Shown piece by piece: positions 34,901 through 45,570 of a stretch of DNA of 64,000 nucleotides. The notes beneath the pieces are model-generated. The model was given only the letters and a program-made list of their open reading frames with translations. It did no database searches and was not told the DNA's origin. How positions within the stretch are numbered: position 1 is the stretch's first letter; each line of letters starts with the position of its first letter. The DNA comes from Zygaena filipendulae (Eukaryota; Arthropoda; Insecta; Lepidoptera; Zygaenidae): the NCBI GenBank assembly GCA_907165275.2, contig OU015662.1, positions 5,277,501 through 5,341,500 of the forward strand. The letters run 5' to 3'. Made by a program: the position numbers and the translations under genes.

Positions 34901-37900
34901 CTTAACTTATATTGTACCTACCTACATGAAAATGATAATTAATAGTCATCTAATATAGTAATTTAAAATTACTTTTTAATACATTAATGTTAGTAGGTAC
35001 TTATTTAATTAAATGCCTAGTACCTAGGTATAGATATTTTGACTAATTTTTTTTAGTCCGTCTTGTAGATTAATAAAAAATATTGGACACGTATTTTTTC
35101 TTTTTTTACGTAATCAAAAAATAACGGCGATATATTGAGTTGAAATTTCGCGTGACGTCACTATTCTGACAGTTTTTATGGCGGTTTTAGCGGTTAGTGA
35201 CGTCACGACCCCCTCACCCTAAACTTTAATGCGCTTTATCTCTGTATATTTTAATTTATTTAAAAAAGCAAAAAATACGTGTCTATTATTTTTTATTTTC
35301 TAACTGACGGACTAATTAGAATTTTGATTTTCAAAAGTAGTCCACATCCCTAATCATAGTATATAGGTATAATATTCTTGCAACTGCACCTGTATTTTAA
35401 AGGAAGCCATGTTTTAAGCCCAATTTGATAATATTTTAGACCCTAATTAATTATGACTACTTAATAAGCAATAAATACCTACTTGAATTATGTCCAGTAT
35501 GTGAAATAGCGAGCAATCGTTGGAGATCGTGGCTCAGCGTGATCGTGGCCACACCAAGACTTCTTTCTTCCGTGTTCGTGGTGCCTCTAGCCAACACCAC
35601 TCCAAACTCGGAGACCTACAGCTTCATTGCATTTTTGAGTGGCCTTTTTTTAATCTTTCTCTTAATAAGGTAAACGATATCTTGTTATTATTATTATTGA
35701 TATTAGTTGACCATTGAAATGTTATTAGTTTAATCGTATCTTACACACCTTACAGTGAAGGCAGTAGTTTTGGTAAAGTAGGTACCTAGTTAAAACTCTC
35801 AAAGAATTTTTGATCTGAGGGTGAATGTAGAATAATTGAAAGTTCTATGGAAGTAGTTAGAGTTTTGAATAATTGAAATTTGGGCGATACTTTTCATAAT
35901 ACCTATAGGTACTCAATTAAATATTAAGTATTTCAGAGTTTTTAGTAGGTAACTCAACCCTTAATTTCCCGCGCGGGTCATCAGTATAAAATAGTCGACT
36001 TCTTTTTGACTAAACTCTAGAGTCGATTCAATCGAAAATCGTTCGTTCGTCGATCGTTGTGTATAGAGCAGCAAATTACTTTCGAATTTTTTTTGGCATT
36101 TAATTAACGATAGCGATATCGGTGCACAATCCAAATCGTTGAGTATAAAAACTTGAAATTTTACAGGAGGGCTAGTTTCCTGGGTAAAAAAATCAAAATT
36201 CTATTTAGTCCGTCAGTTAGATAATAAAAAAATAAAGAACACGTATTTTTTGCTTTTTTAAAATAATGGAAATATGCATAGATAAAGCGCATTAAAGTTT
36301 AGGGTGGGGGACTCGTGATATCACAGCTCGCTATAACGTGCGAACAAACTGTAGCGAGGCGTGAAGACATGTGAAATTTCGACTTGATATATCTCCGTTA
36401 TTTTTTGGTTACATAAAAAAAAAATACGTGTCCAATATTTTTTAATAATCTACAAAACGGACTAAAAAAGAAAATTTAGGAAACTAGCCTTGTGCCATTA
36501 TTACCTACTTGATAATTCAGTGTAGGTAATCAGAGGAAAATGAGAGGTATGAGGGTAAAGGGTTCATTCTTTTCAATCCATCAATCAATCAATCAGCCTA
36601 TTGCAGTCCACTGCTGGACGTAGGCCTCCCCAAGGGCACGCCACAATACACGATCTCCCGCTTTCCTCATCCAGCCACTACCAGCGACCTTCCTCAGGTC
36701 ATCGGTCTATCTGGCAGGGGGGCGTCCAACACTACGCTTACTGAGACGTGATCTCCATTCCAGAACCCGTCTACTCCAACGCTCATCGGTTCTGCGACAG
36801 ATGTGACCAGCCCACTGCCACTTCAGCTTGCTAATTCATTCATTCTAGTCATTCTTCTAATTCTATCGAATTTTTACCTACAGTTGGACACCCGAATCAC
36901 CGCAATGGTTACTGTACAATAGGCAAATAAACCAAGCAGAAAAGCTGCTATTTGAGGCAGCTAGAAAAAATGGCGTTAAACTTACCAAAGAATTCAAAAT
37001 AAGGCCCGTCAATCGCAGTGTACGTTAAATCCACTTTACTACGGCTAATATAGGTACATAGCTGAATACATTATATACCTGCTACTGAGTTAATAGTATT
37101 AATCCTACTAATTTATATTTCAGGCTTACAACTGTTTAGACGAAAGCAGGATTTTTGTGAAAATATTCACGAAATACAACATAAAAATGTTGATATTTTG
37201 CTCCCTTATGGTTTGGTGCCTTTATTTCTTTATATGGAACTTACTCTATGTATTTGTGTACAGTGAGAAACCAGTAAACCATGTATTAGTGGTAAAAGTT
37301 GTAAGCTTCACTGCTGTGTTTGTATTCCTTGCTGTAACGTTATCGATGAAGTTGAAATTGAAACATTTACTCGTTGCTTACATTTTAATGACAGGCGCTT
37401 TTACAGTTGGCGGAATGGTTTTTACACAAATAAATGTAAGTAAGTATAATTTCTTTTGCGTATCCTGTTCTTATAGTAGTGATTGTTTGAGAAGATGAGT
37501 AGAAAATAGGATAACCTTAAAGTAGGTAGTGATTATGTTTGAGATAACCTATGGTATAGGTTCGAGTAGGTAGGTAAGTTCAAACTTGGAGCAAGCACGA
37601 ACCATGCCCTCTAACTTACCCCTTTTTTATCGCTAGTTATATACGTATATCCTACTAATATTATAAATGTGAAAGTGTGGATGTTTAGATGTTTGGATGT
37701 TTGTTACTTAATCAGGCAAAAACGGCTGAACGCATTTGGATGAAATCAGGCATGCACGTTGTCAGGGGTACAGAAAAGGACATAGGGTACTTTTTATCCT
37801 GGGATTCCCGCGGGAACTTCAAAATTACCGGGAACTTCAAAATTACCGCGGGTGAAACCGCGGGGCGCAGCTAGTAATATATATATCACTTCTTGGAGCG

Positions 37901-40635
37901 TATCTACTGGTTTTAGAGTTTACTCAATGTACAAACACTTTGGATCAACGAAAACGTCTTGCCCAACTAAACAACGCATACTTATACCTACTTACCTATG
38001 CCTGTAATTTCATAAATCGATACCTAAACAATGATTTTTAAACAATTTTGTAATTTAACTTTGGTCAGACCTGAGGGGCTATTATGTAGGTAACTTTTGT
38101 ATTTTCATTTTTCGGTTGCAATCAAAAACATGACGGTTCTGCAATTACAATATGCACGTTTGATACCCACAATATCTAGCAATAAACCAAAATAAACATA
38201 CTTCAAAAGTTGTAGCTGCCTAAACATGATCAATTAATCATAAAATCGCTACTTTTCTGATAGAAACTGAAATATGATAGCAACAAAAGTTACATAATAG
38301 CCCAGCAGGGCCTTTATTCACTGTGACCATAAGACGCCGCGCTAAGATAAGACGTAATCAAAGAGGTTTCACTCCAAAAAAATACATTTGCAACGTTTCT
38401 TATGGCATAAAGAATAATAATTTCTAATATTTTGGCATCTAGAAGGTTTAGAAATGCGTTTTTGGGACGCGCGTTATGGGCAAGGAATTTTGTTGATCAT
38501 AGTGAATAAGGGACCTGGTCAGGTCAGGAAAACATACCAAAAGGCATGCAGTAACTTTGTGTTTTAACTAGCTGTCCCCCACGGTTTCACACGAGATAAT
38601 TTCGCGGTTCTCGCGGAAATTCCAGGGTAAATTTTACTTTTAAACCTTACTCTTGAATTACTCTATCTATTAACGAAACCCGCATGAAAATCCGTGCACT
38701 AGTTTTTGAGTTTATCACAAACAGACAGACTGACACGGCGGAGGACTTTGTTTTGTAATATACAAGGATTAAGCCTGTGTATTTTGTTTCAGGAAGCAAT
38801 AGCAAATATTTTGACATCTACCGCTTTAGGGTCCGGTGTCGTCGGACATGCACTGATACTTAACCTGAGTCCTCGGTTCTTTGCAATTCATTTAAGGGCA
38901 ACATTGGTTGGGTGTTGCCTCGCAGCTGGGCAGCTAGGTTCCATGATTAGCTACTCCCTAATACTCTCTCGTGCCGTTAACAAAATATTGATAGCGTTTT
39001 TAGTCATAGTTTCCACAATAGTACTAATTGTGTTGTGCTGTATTTTCCCCGATGTTGACGGGAGAGAATTGCCGGATACTTTGATGGACATGGATTACTT
39101 TTCTGAGTGAGTACTACAAACTATCACGCAAACTACCGAGATCACTACTTATAAAACAAAGTCCTCCTCCGCGTCTGTCTGTATGTTCATGATAAACTCA
39201 AAAACTATACTGAACGGATTTCATGCGGTGTTCAGTTGTTCACCAATAGATACATTGATTCAAGAGGTTTATATGTATAGTTATATGTATAGTTTATCCT
39301 AGAATTCCCGCGGGAACTATAGTATAGCATTATATTATCTGTGTCTATACTAATATTATAAAGAGGTAAAGTTTGTATGTAAGTATGTTTGTAACGAATT
39401 GGCGTAAAAAGTACCTACTGGACCGATTTTAAACGGATGACGAAGACCACAGGTGGTCATCGGAACTACTCAACAATAATACGTATTTCACGGGTTTCGA
39501 CTAAACCGATTTGGAAAATTGTTTTTTGTTTGGAAGGGTATACTTCCAGGTTTGTCCCTTTATCACCAAGTCGAGATCTGATGATGGCATCTTGGAGAAA
39601 TCGAGGGAAATCTTCAAAAATTATAGGCAGACCTATAGCGATTTTTGTATTTTTTTATAGTAAATAGTTTATTTGCTTTTGGAAAGCAAAATTTGAAGAA
39701 GTGACACTGATGATGGAGACCACAGATGGTCATCGGAACTACTCAATAATAGGTAAGTATTTCACGAGTTCCGATTCGTGAACTTTAATATGGTTCCTAA
39801 ATAATTTGTGCTCGTCACAACTCACAACGTATATGGCAAACTGGAACTGATAGTGATGTACCAGGAGAACTCCTCAAAAATTTACGTCCCTGCATCGGGA
39901 AAAGCATAATTTTGTAAAAGGTGGTAAGCAGTTGACATTAAGCTATTGTAATTTAGATAAATTACAAACCGTCTCACTTAAAAGCAATAAATAAACAAAT
40001 TTTTAACAAAAAAATTAAAACCGACTTCCAAAAAACAGAACTAAAAAGCTAAAATTAACAAAATACCGATTTAATCCAACAGACAAAAATACACGTAATA
40101 CCTACTATTATTGGTTTGTGCTACCACTTTTCTATATGAATTCGGTGACAAGCCAAGTATGGAGTAGGTAGATAGATGGGCTAATTCCACTCCCGCCACG
40201 AGCTCGTCAAGCGTCGTCGTCGGCTTGGCACCGAATTCAAGTCGAAAAGTGGTAGCACAAACCAATAATATTACGTGTATTTTTGTCTGTTGGATTAAAT
40301 CGGTATTTTGTTATTCTTAACTTTTTGTAACGGGTGTTGTAAGTGTTGCTTATCTGATGATGATTAATTAATAATTTACAATATGTTTTATTACACTTCC
40401 AAGATTGACAAAATCCTACCGCTGGGCCACACAAAAGACCGATTCTCCATCCAACGAGGAAGTAGAAATTAGAATTTATTCGTTTGGAAGCAATGCGGCT
40501 GGCTTATCCTCATATACCCAATCGGAGTCGGGAGATAGAACCCCGGCCAAGCGAAGAGGTTTCATGCGACTATGGAACGGATTTGCTTATCAATTTCAGC
40601 AATTATGGCGCCTTCATAATATAACAAGCAAATAA
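31923..40635 (+). CDS. SLC22-like (organic cation/anion-type) transporter, eight exons, start exon not found
   Basis: Major facilitator membrane transporter, substrate unknown. Exons: 31923-32211, 33631-33734, 34411-34565, 35498-35669, 36884-37019, 37124-37435, 38793-39106 and 40404-40635. All introns are GT..AG and all phases join, giving 570 visible residues. VLGEIGPWQWLV (near residue 15) begins the first helix. A loop with Cys residues follows. GLVADSFGRRKS (about 126-137, across exons 2-3) is the MFS helix 2-3 signature. EIASNRWRSWLSVI opens exon 4. SWTPESPQWLL (about 240) is the SLC22 central-loop motif. ELPDTLMDMD (about 480) is the typical C-terminal PDT motif. A hydrophilic tail ends with TAA at 40633-40635. 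Exon 1 starts with one base of a split codon and has no ATG, so at least one short upstream exon is missing. The introns are packed with MITEs and Helitron-like copies. No frameshift or stop. Confidence 0.9.
32698..32945. mobile_element. MITE with CAGGGCCCTTATTCACTATG ends
   Basis: The two ends are exact complements for about 22 bp. It lies in intron 1 of the SLC22-like gene. A relative is at 38306-38517. The interior shares GGACGCTTGG/GGGACGCGCG and ATACATTT segments in opposite orientation. Confidence 0.75.
32993..33194. mobile_element. MITE of the GGGCTATTATGTAAC family
   Basis: TTTCAGTTTCAATCAGAAAA at one end and AAAGTTACATAATAGCCC at the other. Core pieces are AATCATGTTTAGACAG, TTTATTTTGGCTGATTGCTAG and AACGTGCATA. 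Copies at 38071-38309 (inverted) and 48381-48597. Confidence 0.65.
33230..33570. repeat. Mosaic of three repeat fragments
   Basis: 33240-33290 repeats (in complement) the CCCCTTAGGGG segment of 11205-11260. 33295-33350 is a Helitron-like 3' end (CGCGCGGAACAGCTATAGT). 33380-33570 is the inverse of the 1837-2161 repeat. Confidence 0.5.
34718..34870 (+). mobile_element. tRNA-derived SINE fragment
   Basis: CGCGGGTTCGAGCCC gives a B box. The tail has TTTGGGTGGGTGTTTAGTAT and a run of TAGGTATAAGTATA. It lies in intron 3 of the SLC22-like gene. Confidence 0.55.
35039..35352. mobile_element. TGACGTCA-family MITE, well preserved
   Basis: Ends TTTAGTCCGTCTTGTAGATT and ACGGACTAATTAGAATTTTG. Both GTGACGTCAC sites are intact, at about 35153 and 35199. 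Length about 314 bp. Sits in intron 3, 150 bp before exon 4. Confidence 0.8.
36176..36487. mobile_element. TGACGTCA-family MITE, sites altered
   Basis: Opposite orientation to the copy at 35039. The first site reads GTGATATCAC. The second is lost in GCGTGAAGACATGTGAAATT. Length about 310 bp. Confidence 0.75.
36594..36835 (-). pseudogene. C-terminal remnant of a non-LTR retrotransposon polyprotein (RTE-like)
   Basis: On the minus strand one frame reads KLKWQWAGHICRRTDERW, then EWRSRLSKRSVGRPP, then TDDLRKVAGSGWMRKAGDR and ending ALGEAYVQQWTAIG. This is the conserved C-terminus of endonuclease/reverse-transcriptase LINEs of insects. One in-frame TAG interrupts GRPPAR*TDD, where a Trp is usual. 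A (TGAT)n tail follows, as in the 3' ends of such elements. Lies in the intron before exon 5 of the SLC22-like gene. Confidence 0.8.
37651..37875 (+). mobile_element. Helitron-like copy, young subfamily
   Basis: CCTACTAATATTATAAATG start and CCGCGGGGCGCAGCTAGT end. An internal tandem copy of CGGGAACTTCAAAATTACC is present. Very similar to 49928-50110 and to the inverse of 56672-56868. Confidence 0.75.
38071..38309. mobile_element. MITE of the GGGCTATTATGTAAC family, inverted copy
   Basis: GGGGCTATTATGTA at the left; the complement of the right end reads GGGCTATTATGTAACTTT. Its right end abuts the next MITE. Confidence 0.65.
38306..38517. mobile_element. MITE with CAGGGCCTTTATTCACTGTG ends
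   Basis: Second member of the family at 32698-32945, in the other orientation. The right end complement is CAGGTCCCTTATTCACTATG. Confidence 0.7.
38567..38768 (-). mobile_element. Helitron-like copy just upstream of an exon
   Basis: TAACTAGCTGTCCCCCACGG start and GAGGACTTTGTTTTGTAATA end. It lies 24 bp from the 5' splice-acceptor end of exon 7 of the SLC22-like gene (exon starts at 38793). Confidence 0.65.
39150..39450 (+). mobile_element. Helitron-like fragments
   Basis: ATAAAACAAAGTCCTCCTCC with CTCAAAAACTATACTGAACGG and GAATTCCCGCGGGAAC (39150-39330), then a new 5' start TATACTAATATTATAAAGAGG at 39347. Both lack a CTAGT end. Confidence 0.55.
39436..39783. repeat. Local direct duplication
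   Basis: GATGACGAAGACCACAGGTG and TCATCGGAACTACTCAA at 39436-39505 recur as GATGATGGAGACCACAGATG and TCATCGGAACTACTCAA at 39709-39783. It lies in the last intron of the SLC22-like gene. Confidence 0.6.
40045..40325. mobile_element. Foldback element of about 280 bp
   Basis: Arms of about 110 bp: AACAAAATACCGATTTAATC, CCAACAGACAAAAATACACG and GTGCTACCACTTTTC occur at the left and in complement at the right. The centre has GACAAGCCAAG / CGGCTTGGC. It ends about 80 bp before the last coding exon of the SLC22-like gene. Confidence 0.7.
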
Positions 40636-41867
40636 AAAAAGTGATTCACTGTTAAGCATTGTTTGAATCGTAAATATGAGGCTCTCTAATATACATTTCA
40701 TGTGTTTAGATAATTTTTAATATAGATACCATTTGTGGTCAACTGAAATGATGAGGACAAATGCGCTGAGTTGGGTACTGGTGGTAAGTAGGTACATGAG
40801 AACCTATCGGTACCAATTGACTGGTATGGTCACGATATATTGTATAGAAACGTGTCGGAGCACGCAAATGCTTACTTATATCTTATGGCAACCGTTTACA
40901 ATGTAGGTACCTACTTACCTAATGGTTTGTAAGTTGTTGATAGGTGAAAACCGTACCGAACACACGCGTTGACACGCGGTCTTCGTTAGTTCAGTTACCT
41001 TTCAGCATCTATTTTGAACCCTGAGCAGGAAACTGGCTTTTAAGGGAGCCATGTTTGGGGAACAATCTAGATTTTTGTTACTAAGAAATATTGTCATTGG
41101 CAAATTATAATTATGGAGGCCATTATTAAAGAAGAAGAAGAAAATACCCATCTATTTTTCGAGAGAGAACCGTGTTTTGTTAGGGAATACCTAACCTAAC
41201 ATGGTCATTGGCGTTTTTATTGCTAAAAATGCGTAGGCATTGGCAGAATTAAATGCGATAAATAGGTAGGTAAGTGGTCAACTGAGTTGACCACTAAATG
41301 GTATCTATATTGTAGGTAAGTATCCATATTGTTGTTGAGTTGACTCAACTCGCGGGAACTCTGAAGCAACCCGCGGTAATTTCAGAGTTCCCGCGGGAAT
41401 TCCGGGTTACAAATATAATATGACACATCGCTTTCTATTGGTAAAAGAACATTTTTGTAAAATAGTCGTAAGTACCTATATCTAGTTTTAAGATTTTTAG
41501 GACAAGACTCGATAATAACCTGACACGTCGAGGACTAGTCTAAAAGTGCTTCGTCTACGGGCAGTAAGCTTTTTGGTAGGGCTGCGGTCCTCCATGCCTG
41601 GGCTGCGGTATGAATCCCAACCCTTAAAGTCGAAATTATTATTGAAACATCTTATAAGAATGTCTTCAGATTTATCACTGGCACAAACAAAAACCTTTTC
41701 ATTTTGCTTCATTCATTTTATTGATAAAGCAAGTTCAACGTAGAAAAGTATTCTTATAACAAAGTTGTATTTATACCTAAGTTATTTCCATTAAACTATA
41801 TTTTGTTACAAAACGAAACTGTTAGTTTTCATAAAATGTACTTATATAAAAATTATTATACCATAGT
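40636..41867. other. Downstream sequence of the SLC22-like gene
   Basis: Probable 3' UTR at the start; an AATAAA-like run overlaps the stop codon. A repeat at 40940-41110 (TCTTCGTTAGTTCAG, TCAGCATCTATTTTG, ACCCTGAGCAGGA) recurs at 57145-57270. Helitron-like core pieces occur near 41350-41410. No gene seen. Confidence 0.4.
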
Positions 41868-42188
41868 AGACTATTTGACTATTTTTTTTAGTCCGTCTTG
41901 TAGATTAATAAAAAATATTGGACATGTATTTTTTCTTTTTTTACATAATCAAAAAATAACAGCGATACATGGAGTTGAAATTTCGCGTGACGTCACTAGA
42001 CACTAACTAGTGCAGTTTGTATGGCGGCTTGTAATGGTAATTGACGTCACGAGCCCCCACCCTAAACTTTAATGCGCTTTATCTGTGTATTTTCATTTAT
42101 TCGAAAAATAAAAAAATACGTGTCTAATGATTTTTAATTTTCTAAAAGACGGACTAGTTAAAATTTTGATTTTCAAAAGTTGTCCCTA
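41868..42188. mobile_element. TGACGTCA-family MITE, well preserved
   Basis: GTGACGTCACTAGACAC and TTGACGTCACGAGCCC are both intact. Ends TTTTAGTCCGTCTTGTAGAT and GACGGACTAGTTAAAATTTTG. About 320 bp. Confidence 0.8.
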
Positions 42189-42292
42189 TTAGGCTCTTTT
42201 TGTTTATCAAGAATTAAAGTAGGTAACTAAAACAAAAGGTGGGTAGGTGAAGTCTACAAATTTAATGAGGGCGAATCTTGAAAATATTACTT

Positions 42293-42470
42293 TACTAGCT
42301 GTTCCCGCGGTTTGACTCGCGTTTATTTTAGAATTCCCGCGGGAATTCCGGACAAAAAGTACTCTATGGCCTTCTTTGTACCCCAGACAACGTGTGTGCC
42401 CAATTTAATGATGATCGATTGAGCCGTTAAGGCGTGAAAGCGTAACAAATAAACAAACAAAGTTGAGTGG
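42293..42470 (-). mobile_element. Helitron-like copy, minus orientation
   Basis: ACTAGCTGTTCCCGCGGTTT, GAATTCCCGCGGGAATTCCG and CAATTTAATGATGATCGATT. It ends 4 bp before the next element. Confidence 0.6.
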
Positions 42471-42474
42471 GCTT

Positions 42475-43383
42475 GTCAATGCTCATGAGAATCCGGTCAA
42501 AACGAAATGTTTAACTTATTTTTGATTTTTTTTTATTGTAAATATTTTTTTTTATCTTACAATTTTTTTGTTAAATTCGTCCAACTTTATTTATTCATTC
42601 CTAACTCTTTTCTTTACCATAGAACTTACCTTTAACTTACCGAATGTTAGGCAAGTAGAAAAGTCTGAGTTACTCAGTTACTCTCTCTTGTTGGCGAACG
42701 TTTTTTCATAGCTTTATGCGGCGGTAATAAAGACGACTCACTAGACGGCTTGTGATACAAACGATTTGCCAAGACAGTGACTAAAAATTCATTTAATTTA
42801 TCATCGCTGCCTCCAACACAAGATGCTGCTCGTTTTCAGTCTACGAGTACATCACCAGGTAGAGACCAGGCAGGAAGATATCAAAATCCTGAAGATTGGG
42901 GGGAATGCTCTACAGTATGCCTCCATTGTTCTGGCGAAACATGCAGCAACATTATGGAAATATCAAAGTTAATGGAAGAAAATGAATTTGAAGATGAACT
43001 TCCAACTATGACTCCAATTTTAACTCCTGCTATTCCTCAAACTTTCACATTTGACGTTGATTTAGATTCTAAGCCACAGCCTGGACCATAGAAGAAAAGT
43101 CCATTAGAGTAGCTAGCTAATAAGTGATTAAAAATATTATGATGTCGAGGATTACCTTATAAGCAAAATGTCCATGGAATAGGCCTACTGGGAATACCAC
43201 GTAATAAAGGGGGATACCACGTAATACAGACTCTACCTCATAGGTGACGGGGAAAAGAGTTAGGAATGAATAAGTAAAGTTGTACGAGTTTAACAAAAAT
43301 TTTTTAACAATATATTTACAATAAAAAAAAAATCAAAAATAAGTTAAAAATTTCGTTTGGACCGGATTCTCATGAGCATTGAC
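42475..43383 (+). mobile_element. 909-bp TIR element with a truncated reading frame
   Basis: Terminal inverted repeats of about 140 bp start GTCAATGCTCATGAGAATCC on both sides (42475-42616 with 43245-43383). They include AACTTATTTTTGATTTTTTTTT and ATTCATTCCTAACTCTTTTC. The interior has one frame open to the stop at 43091, without a start ATG. It reads SSLPPTQDAARFQS, then NPEDWGECSTVCLHCSGETC, then MEENEFEDELP. I recall similar PP(T/N)..AA..H/QS and PxxWGW...C..C blocks from an uncharacterised insect family linked to repeats. Here the part between DWG and the Cys motif seems deleted. Non-autonomous; target duplication not clear. Confidence 0.7.
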
Positions 43384-43413
43384 GAACCCGGTCAACTCTG
43401 GAGCGCTGTAACC

Positions 43414-43620
43414 CATGAACTGTCCTGCGGACTACTGTAGTCCGCAGGACAGTTCATGAGTTTCAGTTCAATTTTCATAGGTTTTTGTCCTGTGGACTAC
43501 AGTAGTCCACAGACTCTGTGGCGACTTTGTTTTTTTTTCTATGGCAATCCATTTAGGTTGACAGCACTGTAGAAGTTTTATTGGCTGGAGACTACAGTAG
43601 TCCGCAGGACAGTTCTTGGG
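43414..43620. repeat. Cluster of GGACTAC(T/A)GTAGTCC palindromes
   Basis: 43414-43458 is a perfect 45-base palindrome (22-base arms from CATGAACTGTCCTGCGGACTAC, single T centre). Related palindromes follow at about 43485-43512 (CTGTGGACTACAGTAGTCCACAG) and 43587-43612 (GACTACAGTAGTCCGCAGGAC). Just outside the right end of the preceding element. Confidence 0.8.
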
Positions 43621-45570
43621 GCAACAGCGTTTTAAATGAATGAAATGCAAAAAAACACATGTCCCAAAAATAAAATTGCGTCCTCTAAAAAATGCAAAGA
43701 TCATGAAGATTTCAATGGACTATAGTTCAAGTGTAAAATACTAAATCAAGACAGACTAACTAGGCATGTAACTTTATGCCTTATTTAACAGCGACTACAC
43801 TACAATTGGCACCTCCCTCACGTATAGATAAGTATATATGGCTAAACTGTCAGAAGACGCCGAAGACGGAAACCACTAGTCAGCGAAAATTCTAGAGGAC
43901 AACAAAAACAGAGAGATGTGCAATCAGCATCAGAAATATATAATCACTTTTTTGAGTCATTGAATTCCATTATAGTAGTAAGTATGATACGCGAATTTTC
44001 ACCGTTCCGTCACGTCTTCAACCATCTCCTAGGACCTACGCGTACCTATCCAGTACCTATATCTAGGTTCTAGATTATTGTAGTACCTATGCTCGCTGCT
44101 TTAGCTTGTGATCACTTGTCTTTTGACATTTCACAGGAAGGTGCTCTGTACATTATGTAGGGTAGTTAGGTATTAACGTTTAAAATTATTACGTAAATCC
44201 TTAAATTCTAAAATTATAACGTAAATTCCAAAAATTGAGGTAATAACTGCTTAATAAAAACAATATTCGTAAAACAAAATTCTTTTTAAAAATCCATATC
44301 ATAAAAACGTGTATAACTGTAATAAAATAATACAAAATTTCCATTTTTTTTATATAAAAATAACCATAGTACCTACAACAACTAGGTACTTTACTGCGTG
44401 ATTATGAATCAAGTATAGGTACTAATTAATATAAATGATAATAAAATGTAGGTAACTTTAAACATGTACCTAAATAGTAAATATTAACTCTCTCGCATGT
44501 ATTAAACTGCATCGCCCATTACGTACCATTAAACAATAGTCAGTATGATAAAACTAAATAAAATCTGTGATAAAATTTACATAAAAAGAAATTTTCTCAA
44601 TCAATGTTAGGTACTTACTTACTCATAGAATAATTTATGTAAATAGTTTCTGACAAAATTTATAAATACGTACATTTATTAACAATGATGCTGATTTGTA
44701 TCACAGTTTAAAATATATTGTATGGATATAACTTCCCTGTCTTTCCAATATAAAATATTATATTTTAATTGCAAACTTCATTTCTAACTATTCCTCATCT
44801 AATGATAATTTCATATCACTATTTCATTTAATTGACACACTCATTCGCTCCGAAATATATTCTATTCAGTATTGTACTGTTAGTACTAATTGACTACTTT
44901 GTAAATAAGTATCTAATTTATAATAGATAATATGCTTTTAATATTATGAAGTCTATGAAAACACAATTTAAGCCCGTAAATTTATGAATAATATAATTGT
45001 GTTAATTTGTTCTGAATGCATTATATTGTTTATGACGATAACAATTTGTTGTTTGATCTGGAAGTCGTCAATGCTCACAACATTATTCATAAGACATGGC
45101 ATTGAGATTCTTCCTATTCGTTTAAGCACAGTCCGTAATTCGTATTTAAAGTGATAAGTAGGTAGGTAGGTACATCTTAAACAAATCTAGAATTATTATT
45201 GTCTTCACTTGTTTTTAATTAAGTATGCTAAAATATAATCTATTTACTTATACAGAACAAAGTCATTTTTCTCATACTTATATTAAAAACTAAACTGTGC
45301 GTATAAATGATAAAATATACAATACGACATTTTAATGCTATATAGGAACTTTCAGCGGTAACTTAAACATAGGAAAAAATAACTGCAACATTTTTAAAAG
45401 CGAATAGGCAAATGAAACGCCCTTTTAAAAATAACTTAAAAAAAACCACTAGTATAACCTATAGCCACGTTCTCTTAATTCCATTGTATTTTACGAAATT
45501 TCAGTTTTAGTGCTATATTTCCAGAAAAAACACTTCATTTTGAAACAGTTTAGGTAGGTACTTGTACCTA
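43621..45570. other. Sequence downstream of the SLC16-like gene, partly its likely 3' UTR
   Basis: AT-rich and free of recognised transposons from about 44160 to 45570, unlike its surroundings. This fits a 3' UTR or conserved flank of the minus-strand gene ending at 45571. I could not fix a polyadenylation site. Confidence 0.4.

Noticed and set aside
43468..43704. 78-aa minus-strand frame across the palindrome cluster
   Set aside because: Composition follows the palindromes; no similarity to any protein I know.
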